Part shown: one piece after another, positions 35,303-43,358 of the stretch
Layout of the letters: each line of letters starts with the position of its first letter
Position numbering within the stretch: the stretch's first letter is position 1
From: Eubacteriales bacterium
GTDB lineage: Bacteria; Bacillota; Clostridia; Lachnospirales; Lachnospiraceae
DNA length: 64,000 bases
Assembly: GCA_030539055.1 (NCBI GenBank)
Contig: JAUNSV010000003.1
Span: 1 to 64,000, forward strand
Direction: 5' to 3'
Made by a program: the position numbers and the translations under genes
Notes under the pieces: model-generated
The model's database searches: none
What the model saw: only the letters and a program-made list of their open reading frames with translations
Told to the model about the DNA's origin: nothing

Positions 35303-36655
35303 ATGGCAGAAAGTCAAAATATAGAATGGAAAGAGTCGTGGCGTGACGAATATCTGAAATGGATATGTGGCTTTGCCAACGCACAAGGCGGTAAGATATA
35401 TATTGGAACACGGGATGACGGAACGGTCATTGGAGTGAAAAACTCCAAAAAATTGCTGGAAGACATTCCGAACAAAATTCAAAACAAGCTGGGCATTGTA
35501 GCGGATGTGAATTTGCTGAATGAGAATGGTCTTGATTACATTGAAATTGTAGTTAATCCGTGGTCTTTCCCAGTGAATTATGATGGCGAGTATCATTATA
35601 GAAGTGGCAGCACAAAGCAGCTGCTGCGTGGAAATGCACTAACCAATTTTCTGATGGCAAAGACTGGTTTGAAATGGGATGCAGCGACGATTTCTAATAT
35701 CGGAATCTATGACTTGGACAAGGAGAGTTTCGACATTTTTAGAAGAGAAGCACTGCGAAGTGGTCGAATGACAAAGGAAGATTTGGATATTCCAAACGCA
35801 GAATTGTTAGAGAAACTGGACTTAGTGGTGGACGGCAATTTAAAGCGTGCTGGTGCATTATGCTTTTACCGGGAACCGGAAAAAGTTATCGGTGGTTGCT
35901 ATGTGAAAATTGGAAAATTTGAAGGAAGCGAATTGCTGTATCAGGATGAGATACACGGTTCTTTGCTTATCATGGCAGACCGAGTAATTGACTTGATTTA
36001 TTTGAAGTACCTGAAAGCAGCGATTACTTACCATAAGGAAACACGAGTGGAAACTTATCCCTTTGCCCGTGATGCTGTTAGAGAGGCAGTTTTTAACGCA
36101 TTGATTCATTGCAATTGGGCAGACAATGTTCCGGTGCAGATTCGTATTGAGGATGATGCCATGTTTGTCAGCAACTGCAGTATGCTGCCGTTTGGATGGA
36201 CAGCAGAGACGCTTTTGGGTTCTCATGCATCCAAGCCGTACAATCCAGATATTGCGCGGGTGTTCTATCGTGCCGGATATATTGAAAGCTGGGGACGTGG
36301 TATCCAGAAGATTCGAGATGCCTGCAAAAATCTGGGCAGCGAAGACCCGGAGTACATCGTCCACGGCGAAGATATCATGGTGAAGTTCTCTGCGCTCCAA
36401 AGTGCCAAAGTACCAGATTCCAAAACACCAAACCGACATGATGGCGGTTTAGATGTCGGTTTGGGTGACGGTTTGGAAAAAGAAATCATAAGAATGGTTT
36501 CAGAAAATCCCAAACTAACGATGGCAGAGATTGCAGAGAAGCTGAATGTTACGAAGCGTACTATTGAGCGTATAGTTAAAGGCTTGCGTGAAAAAGGTGT
36601 TATAGAACGCAAGGGCGGCAAGCGATACGGATATTGGGAAGTTCATGAAGGTTGA
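35303..36655 (+). CDS. ATP-binding protein with AlbA_2 (Schlafen-like) DNA-binding domain and C-terminal winged helix
   Basis: 450 residues. Residues 1-110: AlbA_2 domain (NIEWKESWRDEYLKWICGFA, GGKIYIGTRDDGTVIGV). Residues about 255-350: GHKL-type ATPase-like region HATPase_c_4 (DAVREAVFNALIHCNWADNV, YIESWGRGIQKIRDA). Residues 395-450: winged helix (NPKLTMAEIAEKLNVTKRTI). Such proteins are labelled transcriptional regulators or ATP-dependent helicase-like, but few have been tested; some occur in defence islands. AGAGGAGG lies upstream. A TATAAT-like -10 is at about 35222. Coding composition is distinctly GC-richer than the core. Confidence 0.88.
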   Translation: MAESQNIEWKESWRDEYLKWICGFANAQGGKIYIGTRDDGTVIGVKNSKKLLEDIPNKIQNKLGIVADVNLLNENGLDYIEIVVNPWSFPVNYDGEYHYRSGSTKQLLRGNALTNFLMAKTGLKWDAATISNIGIYDLDKESFDIFRREALRSGRMTKEDLDIPNAELLEKLDLVVDGNLKRAGALCFYREPEKVIGGCYVKIGKFEGSELLYQDEIHGSLLIMADRVIDLIYLKYLKAAITYHKETRVETYPFARDAVREAVFNALIHCNWADNVPVQIRIEDDAMFVSNCSMLPFGWTAETLLGSHASKPYNPDIARVFYRAGYIESWGRGIQKIRDACKNLGSEDPEYIVHGEDIMVKFSALQSAKVPDSKTPNRHDGGLDVGLGDGLEKEIIRMVSENPKLTMAEIAEKLNVTKRTIERIVKGLREKGVIERKGGKRYGYWEVHEG

Positions 36656-37026
36656 GACGGTAATCTTCCGGGGTGAAGCAGTAAGCCTAATATTCGTAAT
36701 CCCCACTCAACCCTTTTGAGTGGGTAAGGTCACAACAGGCGGTATTATATAGGAAGCAGCGAGAATGTACTGTTCTCCCCTGTTTCCCAATATCGGCAGT
36801 GGATATGTTTCCGAGAGCGTAAAAATCAATAGATATGTTTCCGCAAACGGACAGGGCTAAAATGTGGAAGCCAGATAATCTGACATTCATCTGAAGCTCT
36901 CGTGCCATGTGGAGAGTGTGGTGTTGATGTCAAAGAGAGAAAAATAGGGTTTATTAAAATAAATGAGAAATATACAGTAAAGGTTTGTTTTTAGAAATCA
37001 ATGGAGAGAGACTCAGTATTTTTCAT
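36656..37026. other. Non-coding stretch of remnants inside the island
   Basis: No intact gene. It holds a hairpin CCCACTCAA (36702-36710) with TTGAGTGGG (36716-36724) lacking a T run, two copies of GATATGTTTCCG (36802-36813 and 36832-36843) 30 bases apart, and a 30-codon open piece at 36902-36994 with a CGEC zinc-ribbon-like start. The material looks like debris of former mobile or accessory genes. I could not assign the parent element. Confidence 0.5.
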
Positions 37027-37197
37027 CAGATATCAATTCAGTACAAAGTCTTGAAGTTACAACAGGAGCAGTACAAACAAGGACATAAAGTGAGAAGTCG
37101 AGATCAAAAAATGGCTGAAGAAAAGCGTATGTTTGAACTAAAACAACAAAAGAAAAAAGAAATAATTAAGGGGGCAATATGTATCATCCGAGACTGA
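37027..37197 (+). pseudogene. C-terminal fragment resembling DUF2992 (YjdF-like) protein
   Basis: The frame encodes a basic helical stretch: VLKLQQEQYKQGHKVRSRDQ followed by KMAEEKRMFELKQQKKKEI. This resembles from memory the lysine-rich end of DUF2992/YjdF proteins, whose front half is absent upstream. It overlaps the start of the C45 gene by 19 bases. A chance open frame is possible, so the assignment is tentative. Confidence 0.35.
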
Positions 37198-38186
37198 AAG
37201 GGACTCATTATGAAATGGGGTTCCACTATGGAGAAATTCTTGCAAACTCTGGTCAAAATTTCAATGAGTATATAAAATTGACAGCAGAAGAACTTGCTTT
37301 TGGAAAAGCCTCTTTTTCTATATATAAAAAGTTTATTCCCGAGATTTTAGAGGAAGTGCGTGGACTTGCCGATGGAAGCAAAACGGACTTTGAAAAAATG
37401 GCACTGTGGTTATTTTCAATGTACGGTTTTGGCAATACGAAAGGCTGTACTTGTTTTTCTTTTCACGAGAGAGATTGTATTGTGCTATGTAGAAACAGTG
37501 ATATGTTTCCCGAGATGAAGAAAACAAGTGAGAGTGCATTGTATATGGCGAATGGGAAAAACATATTTCTTGGAAATTCTACTTCTTTTGTGCAAATGGA
37601 GGATGGAATAAACGAACACGGACTTGCAATTGGCATAAATTTTTTAATGACAAAAAAATATAAACCTGGAATCAACACGGGCTTTACCACCCGTGCGATT
37701 CTTGAAAATTGTAAAACAACCGATGAAGCAATTGATCTTATCCAATCATTCCCTCTTTGTTCTACACAAAACTTTGTTCTCGCTGATAAGTTTGGAAAAC
37801 TTGCTGTCGTTGAAGCATCACCCGAACGAACATCTGTTAGAAAATCTAATGATTACGCAGTATCGGCAAATCATTTTATTGATGATTCAATGAAAAACGA
37901 ACACAGTAATCCCGAAAAAAATTGGTATTACACGAAAGATAGATATGAAACAGCGAAACAAGGGATGGAAAGAAGTGGAAAAACTTGCGAATATGCAAAA
38001 AGCCTTGCAAGCGGTAAATACGGTTTCATCTGTCAGTATGAAAAAAAGTTGAATTTCGATACACTTTGGTCATCCGTGTACGATATTTCAAACCTTACGG
38101 TTTGGAGAAGCGAAGGGAATCCATCAAAAGTGGCTTATAAAGAGGATACTCGCTTAACTTGGGGAATTAAAAAAAGAAAAGTATAA
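37179..38186 (+). CDS. C45-family Ntn-hydrolase (acyl-CoA:6-aminopenicillanic acid acyltransferase-like)
   Basis: 335 residues. It begins LKGTHYEMGFHYGEILANSG, with the family's GxxYExG-like motif. The likely autoprocessing site is GC at residues 89-90 (NTKGCTCFSF), making Cys90 the nucleophile, followed by CRNSDMFPE. Later conserved segments are GINEHGLAIGINF and NFVLADKFGKLAVVEASPER. Members hydrolyse or transfer acyl groups on amide bonds; natural substrates in gut or soil Firmicutes are mostly unknown. AAGGGGG lies 6 bases before the ATG. It lies at the right end of the accessory island. Confidence 0.85.
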   Translation: MYHPRLKGTHYEMGFHYGEILANSGQNFNEYIKLTAEELAFGKASFSIYKKFIPEILEEVRGLADGSKTDFEKMALWLFSMYGFGNTKGCTCFSFHERDCIVLCRNSDMFPEMKKTSESALYMANGKNIFLGNSTSFVQMEDGINEHGLAIGINFLMTKKYKPGINTGFTTRAILENCKTTDEAIDLIQSFPLCSTQNFVLADKFGKLAVVEASPERTSVRKSNDYAVSANHFIDDSMKNEHSNPEKNWYYTKDRYETAKQGMERSGKTCEYAKSLASGKYGFICQYEKKLNFDTLWSSVYDISNLTVWRSEGNPSKVAYKEDTRLTWGIKKRKV

Positions 38187-38218
38187 ATTGAAATATAAAA
38201 TGTGTTGTGCCACTTTTA

Positions 38219-39277
38219 TTATCTTTCATTTTCTTCGTTATTTCTTGCCACTATTCTTTTTTTGGTTTTAATATTTGGAAGAGACATCTCTAGTTTATCA
38301 AAGTCACTGAAATAATGATTATCTTGTAACACTCTATATTTTTCAAATTCACTTTCTGCAAATGATTTGGCAATAGCTTGTGTAACTTTTCCTTTATTTG
38401 TTAGGATTTCTGCATCGTTGAATTGCAAAAACGCATCTAGTTTATCTACCCAATCTTTCATTGTCATTGGGATATGTTTTCTAGCTTGTCTAGTTGCGTA
38501 GTCCAAGTACATTTCTACAATCTCATTTAATTCAGTCATTTCTTCTTTTTTTAAATAATTTTTTGCAATAGAAACATCTGTTTTTACAATCTTGCCATTA
38601 GGTGCATTTTTCCAGTTTGTTAAACCCATATGTTCTTTCTTATGATTTGCTCTCTTTACTATCAGTTTAGCTGCAGTAGCTCCATGAACAGCAAAATTCA
38701 TTTTATTTTGAACGCATGAAAAAAAGTTTTTTGTGATATCACTTTCTACATCGTAATCAGATGCAGTTGCATAAATATCAGTTATTTTTTGATAAAATCT
38801 TTGTTCGCTAGCTCTTATTTCCTGTATTTCAGAAATAAGATGCTCAAAATAGTCATCATCAAAAATCTGCCCGTTAATCAATCGATTTTTGTCCAAAATG
38901 TATCCTTGCTTTGTAAAAGTATCTAATACTCTTGTTGCCCATTGACGAAATTGCGTTGCACGCTCCGAATTAATACGGTAACCTATTGCAATAATTGCAG
39001 GTAAAGCATAGAAGTTGGTTTGATATGTTTTTCCGTCATCTGCAGTATGTGCAAAATTTGCACATACTGTATTTTCATTTAATTCACCCTCTTGAAAGAC
39101 ATTTTTTAAATGCTTGGTGACAACCGTTCTATCGGTATCAAAAAGCTGGGCGATTCCTTTTTGAGTGAGCCAAACAGAATTATCTTGCACGCGTACTTCA
39201 ATACCATCTTCTTTTGATTCAGAAGTAAATATCAAAAAATCAACTGTACTATTTCGAATTTGTATTTTATTTTTCAT
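38219..39277 (-). CDS. RhuM-family protein
   Basis: 352 residues. It starts with NSTVDFLIFTSESKEDGIEV, WLTQKGIAQLFDTDRTVVTK (helix-turn-helix-like) and the RhuM core FYALPAIIAIGYRINSERAT QFRQWA. RhuM was first named in a Salmonella pathogenicity island and is widespread on mobile elements; its molecular function is unresolved. It is convergent with the C45 gene, with only 32 bases between, and is the last gene of the accessory segment. AAAGG precedes the ATG at a long distance of about 11 bases. Confidence 0.88.
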   Translation of the reverse strand: MKNKIQIRNSTVDFLIFTSESKEDGIEVRVQDNSVWLTQKGIAQLFDTDRTVVTKHLKNVFQEGELNENTVCANFAHTADDGKTYQTNFYALPAIIAIGYRINSERATQFRQWATRVLDTFTKQGYILDKNRLINGQIFDDDYFEHLISEIQEIRASEQRFYQKITDIYATASDYDVESDITKNFFSCVQNKMNFAVHGATAAKLIVKRANHKKEHMGLTNWKNAPNGKIVKTDVSIAKNYLKKEEMTELNEIVEMYLDYATRQARKHIPMTMKDWVDKLDAFLQFNDAEILTNKGKVTQAIAKSFAESEFEKYRVLQDNHYFSDFDKLEMSLPNIKTKKRIVARNNEENER

Positions 39278-39513
39278 ATATCATATACCTTTCCCAATGC
39301 TTCATTAAACTCATTTTTAGTATACATAATCATTTTAATATTATGTTGTGATTCAACCTTATGTATTTTATTATAAAATATTTTATTAATAATTACAATA
39401 TTTATAAAATTTTGTGCAATAGGATACACAAAATACACAAAAATATCATTTTACTTTTATAAATAAAAATGATAAAATAACACATACTATGATATTTTAG
39501 GAGATGAAGCGAT

Positions 39514-40092
39514 ATGAAAAGCAACAAAATTATCTTTTGTTTAATGATTATTTTAACATTAGTATTACTAGTTTCTTGTGGTAAAAAAAAGGGAGCAAGA
39601 ATAATATATGAAGATGGAATAGCTCAAACAGGTGGCTCTATAGAATTTGGCGTACAAAAAAAGGGAAGTGCATCAAATGTAGAAGAAGCAGTGAAATTAG
39701 TTACTATATATGTACCACTTGGAGAAGGAAAGTTTAGAAAAGAATTATTTGAAGTAGATGAAATTACTCCCAAAACAGTATTTGATGGCTTAGTCCATTT
39801 TGGAGTATTAGATGAAGAAAGTATATTTCAAAGCTATAGAGAGTATAAGGATGAAAACATAGCCCCACAATTAGCTGGTCCTGGTGCAAAAGAGGGTAAA
39901 GAATTATTAGAAATGACAGGAGATTTATATATTGAGAATTTAACAGCAGGATACTTAGTAGGCCCCGATGGTAAGGATATTGCAACTAGTGTAGAAGATG
40001 GTTTTGGAGGCTTAAGTGCTTACTTGGATGCAGTTGTCAATACATATGTAGACAATTTTGGATTAGTGGATTGTGCAATCAATCCAGCATAA
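39514..40092 (+). CDS. Putative lipoprotein
   Basis: 192 residues. The signal peptide MKSNKIIFCLMIILTLVLLV ends in a lipobox LVSC with Cys22, so the mature protein should be lipid-anchored outside the membrane. The mature part (AVKLVTIYVPLGEGKFRKEL, then helices) has a strand-rich look resembling GerMN-like sensory domains, but I cannot name it. TTAGGAG is 11 bases before the ATG. The preceding 236 bases contain AT-rich promoter-like sequence and no gene. Followed by a strong hairpin and then metG. Confidence 0.8.
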   Translation: MKSNKIIFCLMIILTLVLLVSCGKKKGARIIYEDGIAQTGGSIEFGVQKKGSASNVEEAVKLVTIYVPLGEGKFRKELFEVDEITPKTVFDGLVHFGVLDEESIFQSYREYKDENIAPQLAGPGAKEGKELLEMTGDLYIENLTAGYLVGPDGKDIATSVEDGFGGLSAYLDAVVNTYVDNFGLVDCAINPA

Positions 40093-40096
40093 CAAA

Positions 40097-40126
40097 AAAC
40101 TGCATCAAAAAGATGCAGTTTTTTTA
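40097..40126 (+). terminator. Intrinsic terminator between the lipoprotein gene and metG
   Basis: AAAACTGCATC pairs with GATGCAGTTTT around AAAAA, with a T run to 40125. The metG ATG is only 13 bases later and no promoter fits between, so the hairpin may act as a partial terminator for metG unless metG is read from within the lipoprotein gene. Confidence 0.85.
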
Positions 40127-40138
40127 TAAGAGGGAAAT

Positions 40139-41746
40139 ATGGACAAAAAACAAAAATTTTATATTACTACAGCAATAGTATACACATCAGCAAAACCACA
40201 CATTGGTAATTGCTATGATGTTGTAGTATCGGATGCTTATGCAAGATTCAAAAGGTATGAGGGCTTTGATGTTTTTTTTATGACAGGAACAGATGAACAC
40301 GGTGAAAAAATAGAGAAGAAAGCGAAAGAACAAAATGTATCTTGTAAGGATTATGTAGATAATATTGCAAATGAGATAAAAACAATTTGGGATTCTTTAA
40401 ATACAAGTTACAACAAATTTATGCGTACAACAGATCAAGATCATATAGAGCAAGTCCAAAATATTTTTAAAAAACTATACGACCAAGGGGATATTTATAA
40501 AGGTACTTATGAGGGTTCATATTGTACACCTTGTGAGTCATTTTTTACAGATTCTCAACTAATAGATGGTAAATGCCCCGATTGTGGTAGAGAAGTATAT
40601 AAAATGAGTGAAGAGGCATACTTTTTCAAAATGAGTAAATATGCAAATAAGCTTATAAAACATTTTGAAGAAAATGGAGAGTTCATTTTACCTATATCAC
40701 GAAAAAATGAAATGATTAATAATTTTTTAAAGCCCGGGCTAAAAGACTTATGTGTATCTAGGTCTAGTTTTAAATGGGGTATTCCCGTTTCTTTTGATGA
40801 AAAACATGTAGTATATGTTTGGCTAGATGCACTTACAAATTATATTACAGGAATAGGTTACAATGCTAATAAAGGAAGAGATGGATCAAGTGATTTATAT
40901 AAAAAATATTGGCCTGCAGATGTGCATATTATAGGTAAAGATATTGTGAGATTTCATTCAATATATTGGCCAATTTTTTTAATGGCATTAGGAGAAGAAT
41001 TGCCAAAAAAAATATTTGGACACCCTTGGCTACTTAGTGCTCCAGACAAAGAACAAAATAGTGACGAGGGAATTAAGATGTCAAAATCAAGAGGCAATGT
41101 ACTTTATCCAGACACTTTAATTAATATATTTGGGGTAGATGGAGTTAGATTTTTCTTATTGCATGAAATGCCTTATGACAACGATGGATTAATTAGCTTG
41201 GATTTAGTTTGTGAAAAATATAATAGTGAATTAGCAAATGTACTAGGGAATCTTGTACAAAGAACAATTGCCATGGTAAATAAATACAATAATGGCATAG
41301 TAGAAAATACTAATTCATTTACAGAAGAAGAAAAAATAATCGATTTAGATTTACAAAATACAATAAAAAAATGCATAGAAAAAAACATCACATTGATGGA
41401 AGAGTATAAAGTAGCAAATTCTTTTGATGCAATTTTTGATATTTGCAAAAGAGCAAATAAATATATTGATGAAACTTTCCCTTGGATAGTTGCAAAGGAT
41501 CCAAATAAAAAAGACAGGTTAAATACAATTTTATATAATTTGGTAGAAGCTATAGTTATAGTTGCTAGTCTTTTAAATTCTTATTTACCACAAACATCAG
41601 ATACAATTTTAAACGAATTGAATATCAATATTATACCATTTATAAAAATAAAAAATTATGAATTTGGAAAAATACAAAAAGTAAAAATAAACGAGAATCC
41701 TCAAATTCTCTTTCAAAGGAAGGATATAAAAGAAATAAATGTCTAA
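40139..41746 (+). CDS. metG: Methionyl-tRNA synthetase without C-terminal tRNA-binding domain
   Basis: 535 residues. Class I signature KPHIGNCYD (HIGN in place of HIGH, as usual for many MetRS) near the N-terminus, zinc knuckle with CTPC and CPDC, and KMSKS within GIKMSKSRGN. The anticodon-binding helical domain follows and the chain ends at 535, so the EMAP-like dimerisation domain (found in proteins of about 650) is missing. Charges tRNA-Met in the cytoplasm. AGAGGG precedes the ATG. No T-box is visible upstream. Confidence 0.97.
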   Translation: MDKKQKFYITTAIVYTSAKPHIGNCYDVVVSDAYARFKRYEGFDVFFMTGTDEHGEKIEKKAKEQNVSCKDYVDNIANEIKTIWDSLNTSYNKFMRTTDQDHIEQVQNIFKKLYDQGDIYKGTYEGSYCTPCESFFTDSQLIDGKCPDCGREVYKMSEEAYFFKMSKYANKLIKHFEENGEFILPISRKNEMINNFLKPGLKDLCVSRSSFKWGIPVSFDEKHVVYVWLDALTNYITGIGYNANKGRDGSSDLYKKYWPADVHIIGKDIVRFHSIYWPIFLMALGEELPKKIFGHPWLLSAPDKEQNSDEGIKMSKSRGNVLYPDTLINIFGVDGVRFFLLHEMPYDNDGLISLDLVCEKYNSELANVLGNLVQRTIAMVNKYNNGIVENTNSFTEEEKIIDLDLQNTIKKCIEKNITLMEEYKVANSFDAIFDICKRANKYIDETFPWIVAKDPNKKDRLNTILYNLVEAIVIVASLLNSYLPQTSDTILNELNINIIPFIKIKNYEFGKIQKVKINENPQILFQRKDIKEINV

Positions 41747-42524
41747 TTATGATTCATCTCTTCAAATAAAAAAATTTAAAATCACAGCAACTAAATTAAA
41801 AATAATTGCAATCCTATCTATGCTTATAGATCACATAGGTTATATGCTTATTTATAATGGAAAATTGTATGGATATAACCCAGAAATTTTAAAAGTAATA
41901 AGAATGGAAAGTTATGTTCAAAATTATTTGATATTATATAGAGTATGTAGAGTTGCTGGGAGAATAGCATTTCCAATTTTTTGTTATTTGTTAGTTGAGG
42001 GCTTTTTACATACTTCAAATTTTTTTAAATACTTTTTAAGAATACTTATATTTGCTTTTATTTCAGAAATACCTTTCAATTTAGTATTGTCTAATGGAAT
42101 TCATTATTCAGCATATCAAAATATTCTTTTCACTTTTTGTATAGGTTTAGTTTGTATGTGGATTGCTAGTAAAATGAGAGGGGATTTCTTACTCCGTGCT
42201 ATGGTTTTTATTTTAGGTGCTATTTTATCTGTTATTATTAAAGCAGATTATTCTTATTGGGGAATAGCGCTTATTTTTGTTTTTTACATATTTAGATATG
42301 ATAAAATGTGGATGTTTGTTTTTGCATTTATTATTTGCTTTTTATCATCTTTTATAGGCAATAATTATGGAGCAGCAGTTTTAGCTCTTATTCCAATAGC
42401 ACTTTACGATGGAAAAAGAGGAGCAAAACTACCAAAATATTTCTTTTATATTTTTTACCCACTCCATTTATTTATATTATATTTAATGGTATGGATACCA
42501 TATAATTTACAAAATATTAAATAA
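41739..42524 (+). CDS. TraX-family membrane protein
   Basis: 261 residues with about eight hydrophobic helices. Characteristic LKIIAILSMLIDHIGYMLIY, VCRVAGRIAFPIFCYLLVEG and ISEIPFNLVLSNG define TraX, first described as the F-pilin acetylase but common as a chromosomal gene in Firmicutes with unknown acceptor. Start overlaps the metG end by 8 bases. It is the second gene of a metG-traX-tatD run. Confidence 0.9.
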   Translation: MSNYDSSLQIKKFKITATKLKIIAILSMLIDHIGYMLIYNGKLYGYNPEILKVIRMESYVQNYLILYRVCRVAGRIAFPIFCYLLVEGFLHTSNFFKYFLRILIFAFISEIPFNLVLSNGIHYSAYQNILFTFCIGLVCMWIASKMRGDFLLRAMVFILGAILSVIIKADYSYWGIALIFVFYIFRYDKMWMFVFAFIICFLSSFIGNNYGAAVLALIPIALYDGKRGAKLPKYFFYIFYPLHLFILYLMVWIPYNLQNIK

Positions 42525-42532
42525 GGAAAAAT

Positions 42533-43327
42533 ATGGATATTTTTGACACACATACACATTACAATGACAAAATGTATGATTATGATATAGAAGAAATAAT
42601 TAAAAAAATACGAAAAGAAAATGTAAAACATTTTGTTGTTATAGGAGCTACAATTAAAGAATCAATAGAAGCTTGTAGACTAGCAAAAAAGTATAATGAA
42701 TATTTTTCTGTAGGGGTACATCCAGATGTATTACCAGATTTTTTACCAAGTAGTAATTATGCAAATGAAATATATAAAAATATAGAACAATTAATTAAAG
42801 AAAGAGAATGTATTGCAATTGGAGAAGTAGGTTTAGATTATTATGGTGAGAATAAAGATGAAAATAATAGAAACATACAAAAAGAATGGTTTATAAAATT
42901 TATTAATATTAAAAAACAATATAATTTACCACTTATTATTCATTCAAGAGACGCTTATAATGATACATATGATATATTAGAAAAGTTCAATGGAAGAGAT
43001 AACAATACAATTATTCATTGTTACTCATACGATAAAGAATTAGCAAAAAAATTTTTAAATTTAAATTATTATTTTGGAATAGGTGGTGTAATTACTTTTA
43101 AAAATGCTAAAAAACTTAAAGAAGCTATGAGCATTATACCACTAGAAAATATAGTAACAGAAACTGATTGCCCATATTTGAGCCCAGAACCATTTAGAGG
43201 GAAGAGAAATGATTCTTCTAATATAAAATATATAATAGAAGCTATATCTCAAATAAAAGAAGTAGATAAAGAAGAAGTAGCAAAAATTTTATATAATAAT
43301 GCACTAAGAGTATATAATATAAAATAA
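42533..43327 (+). CDS. TatD-family metal-dependent DNase
   Basis: 264 residues. Metal ligands: FDTHTHYND (two His), AIGEVGLDYY (Glu), IIHSRDA and IIHCYSYD (His), TETDCPYLSPEP (Asp). It is a TIM-barrel hydrolase of the amidohydrolase superfamily; E. coli TatD has DNase activity on damaged DNA. MetG and TatD (YabD) are neighbours in many Firmicutes. AAGGAA precedes the ATG. Confidence 0.95.
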   Translation: MDIFDTHTHYNDKMYDYDIEEIIKKIRKENVKHFVVIGATIKESIEACRLAKKYNEYFSVGVHPDVLPDFLPSSNYANEIYKNIEQLIKERECIAIGEVGLDYYGENKDENNRNIQKEWFIKFINIKKQYNLPLIIHSRDAYNDTYDILEKFNGRDNNTIIHCYSYDKELAKKFLNLNYYFGIGGVITFKNAKKLKEAMSIIPLENIVTETDCPYLSPEPFRGKRNDSSNIKYIIEAISQIKEVDKEEVAKILYNNALRVYNIK

Positions 43328-43328
43328 A

Positions 43329-43358
43329 AAAGAGATGTATTACTACTTACATCTCTTT
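43329..43358. terminator. Bidirectional intrinsic terminator between tatD and pepD
   Basis: AAAGAGATGTA (43329-43339) pairs with TACATCTCTTT (43348-43358); A and T runs flank both sides. It serves the convergent tatD and pepD genes. The pepD stop (complement of 43343-43345) lies in the loop. Confidence 0.85.

Noticed and set aside
34769-35596. Long open frame on the minus strand across the GIY-YIG and AlbA genes.
   Set aside because: It is antisense to two well-supported genes, spans their boundary and shows no domain; its composition follows from the plus-strand codons.
36985-37197. A 70-residue independent gene before the C45 hydrolase.
   Set aside because: No ribosome site at its TTG start, overlap with the next gene, and only its second part resembles a known tail, so it is treated as a fragment.
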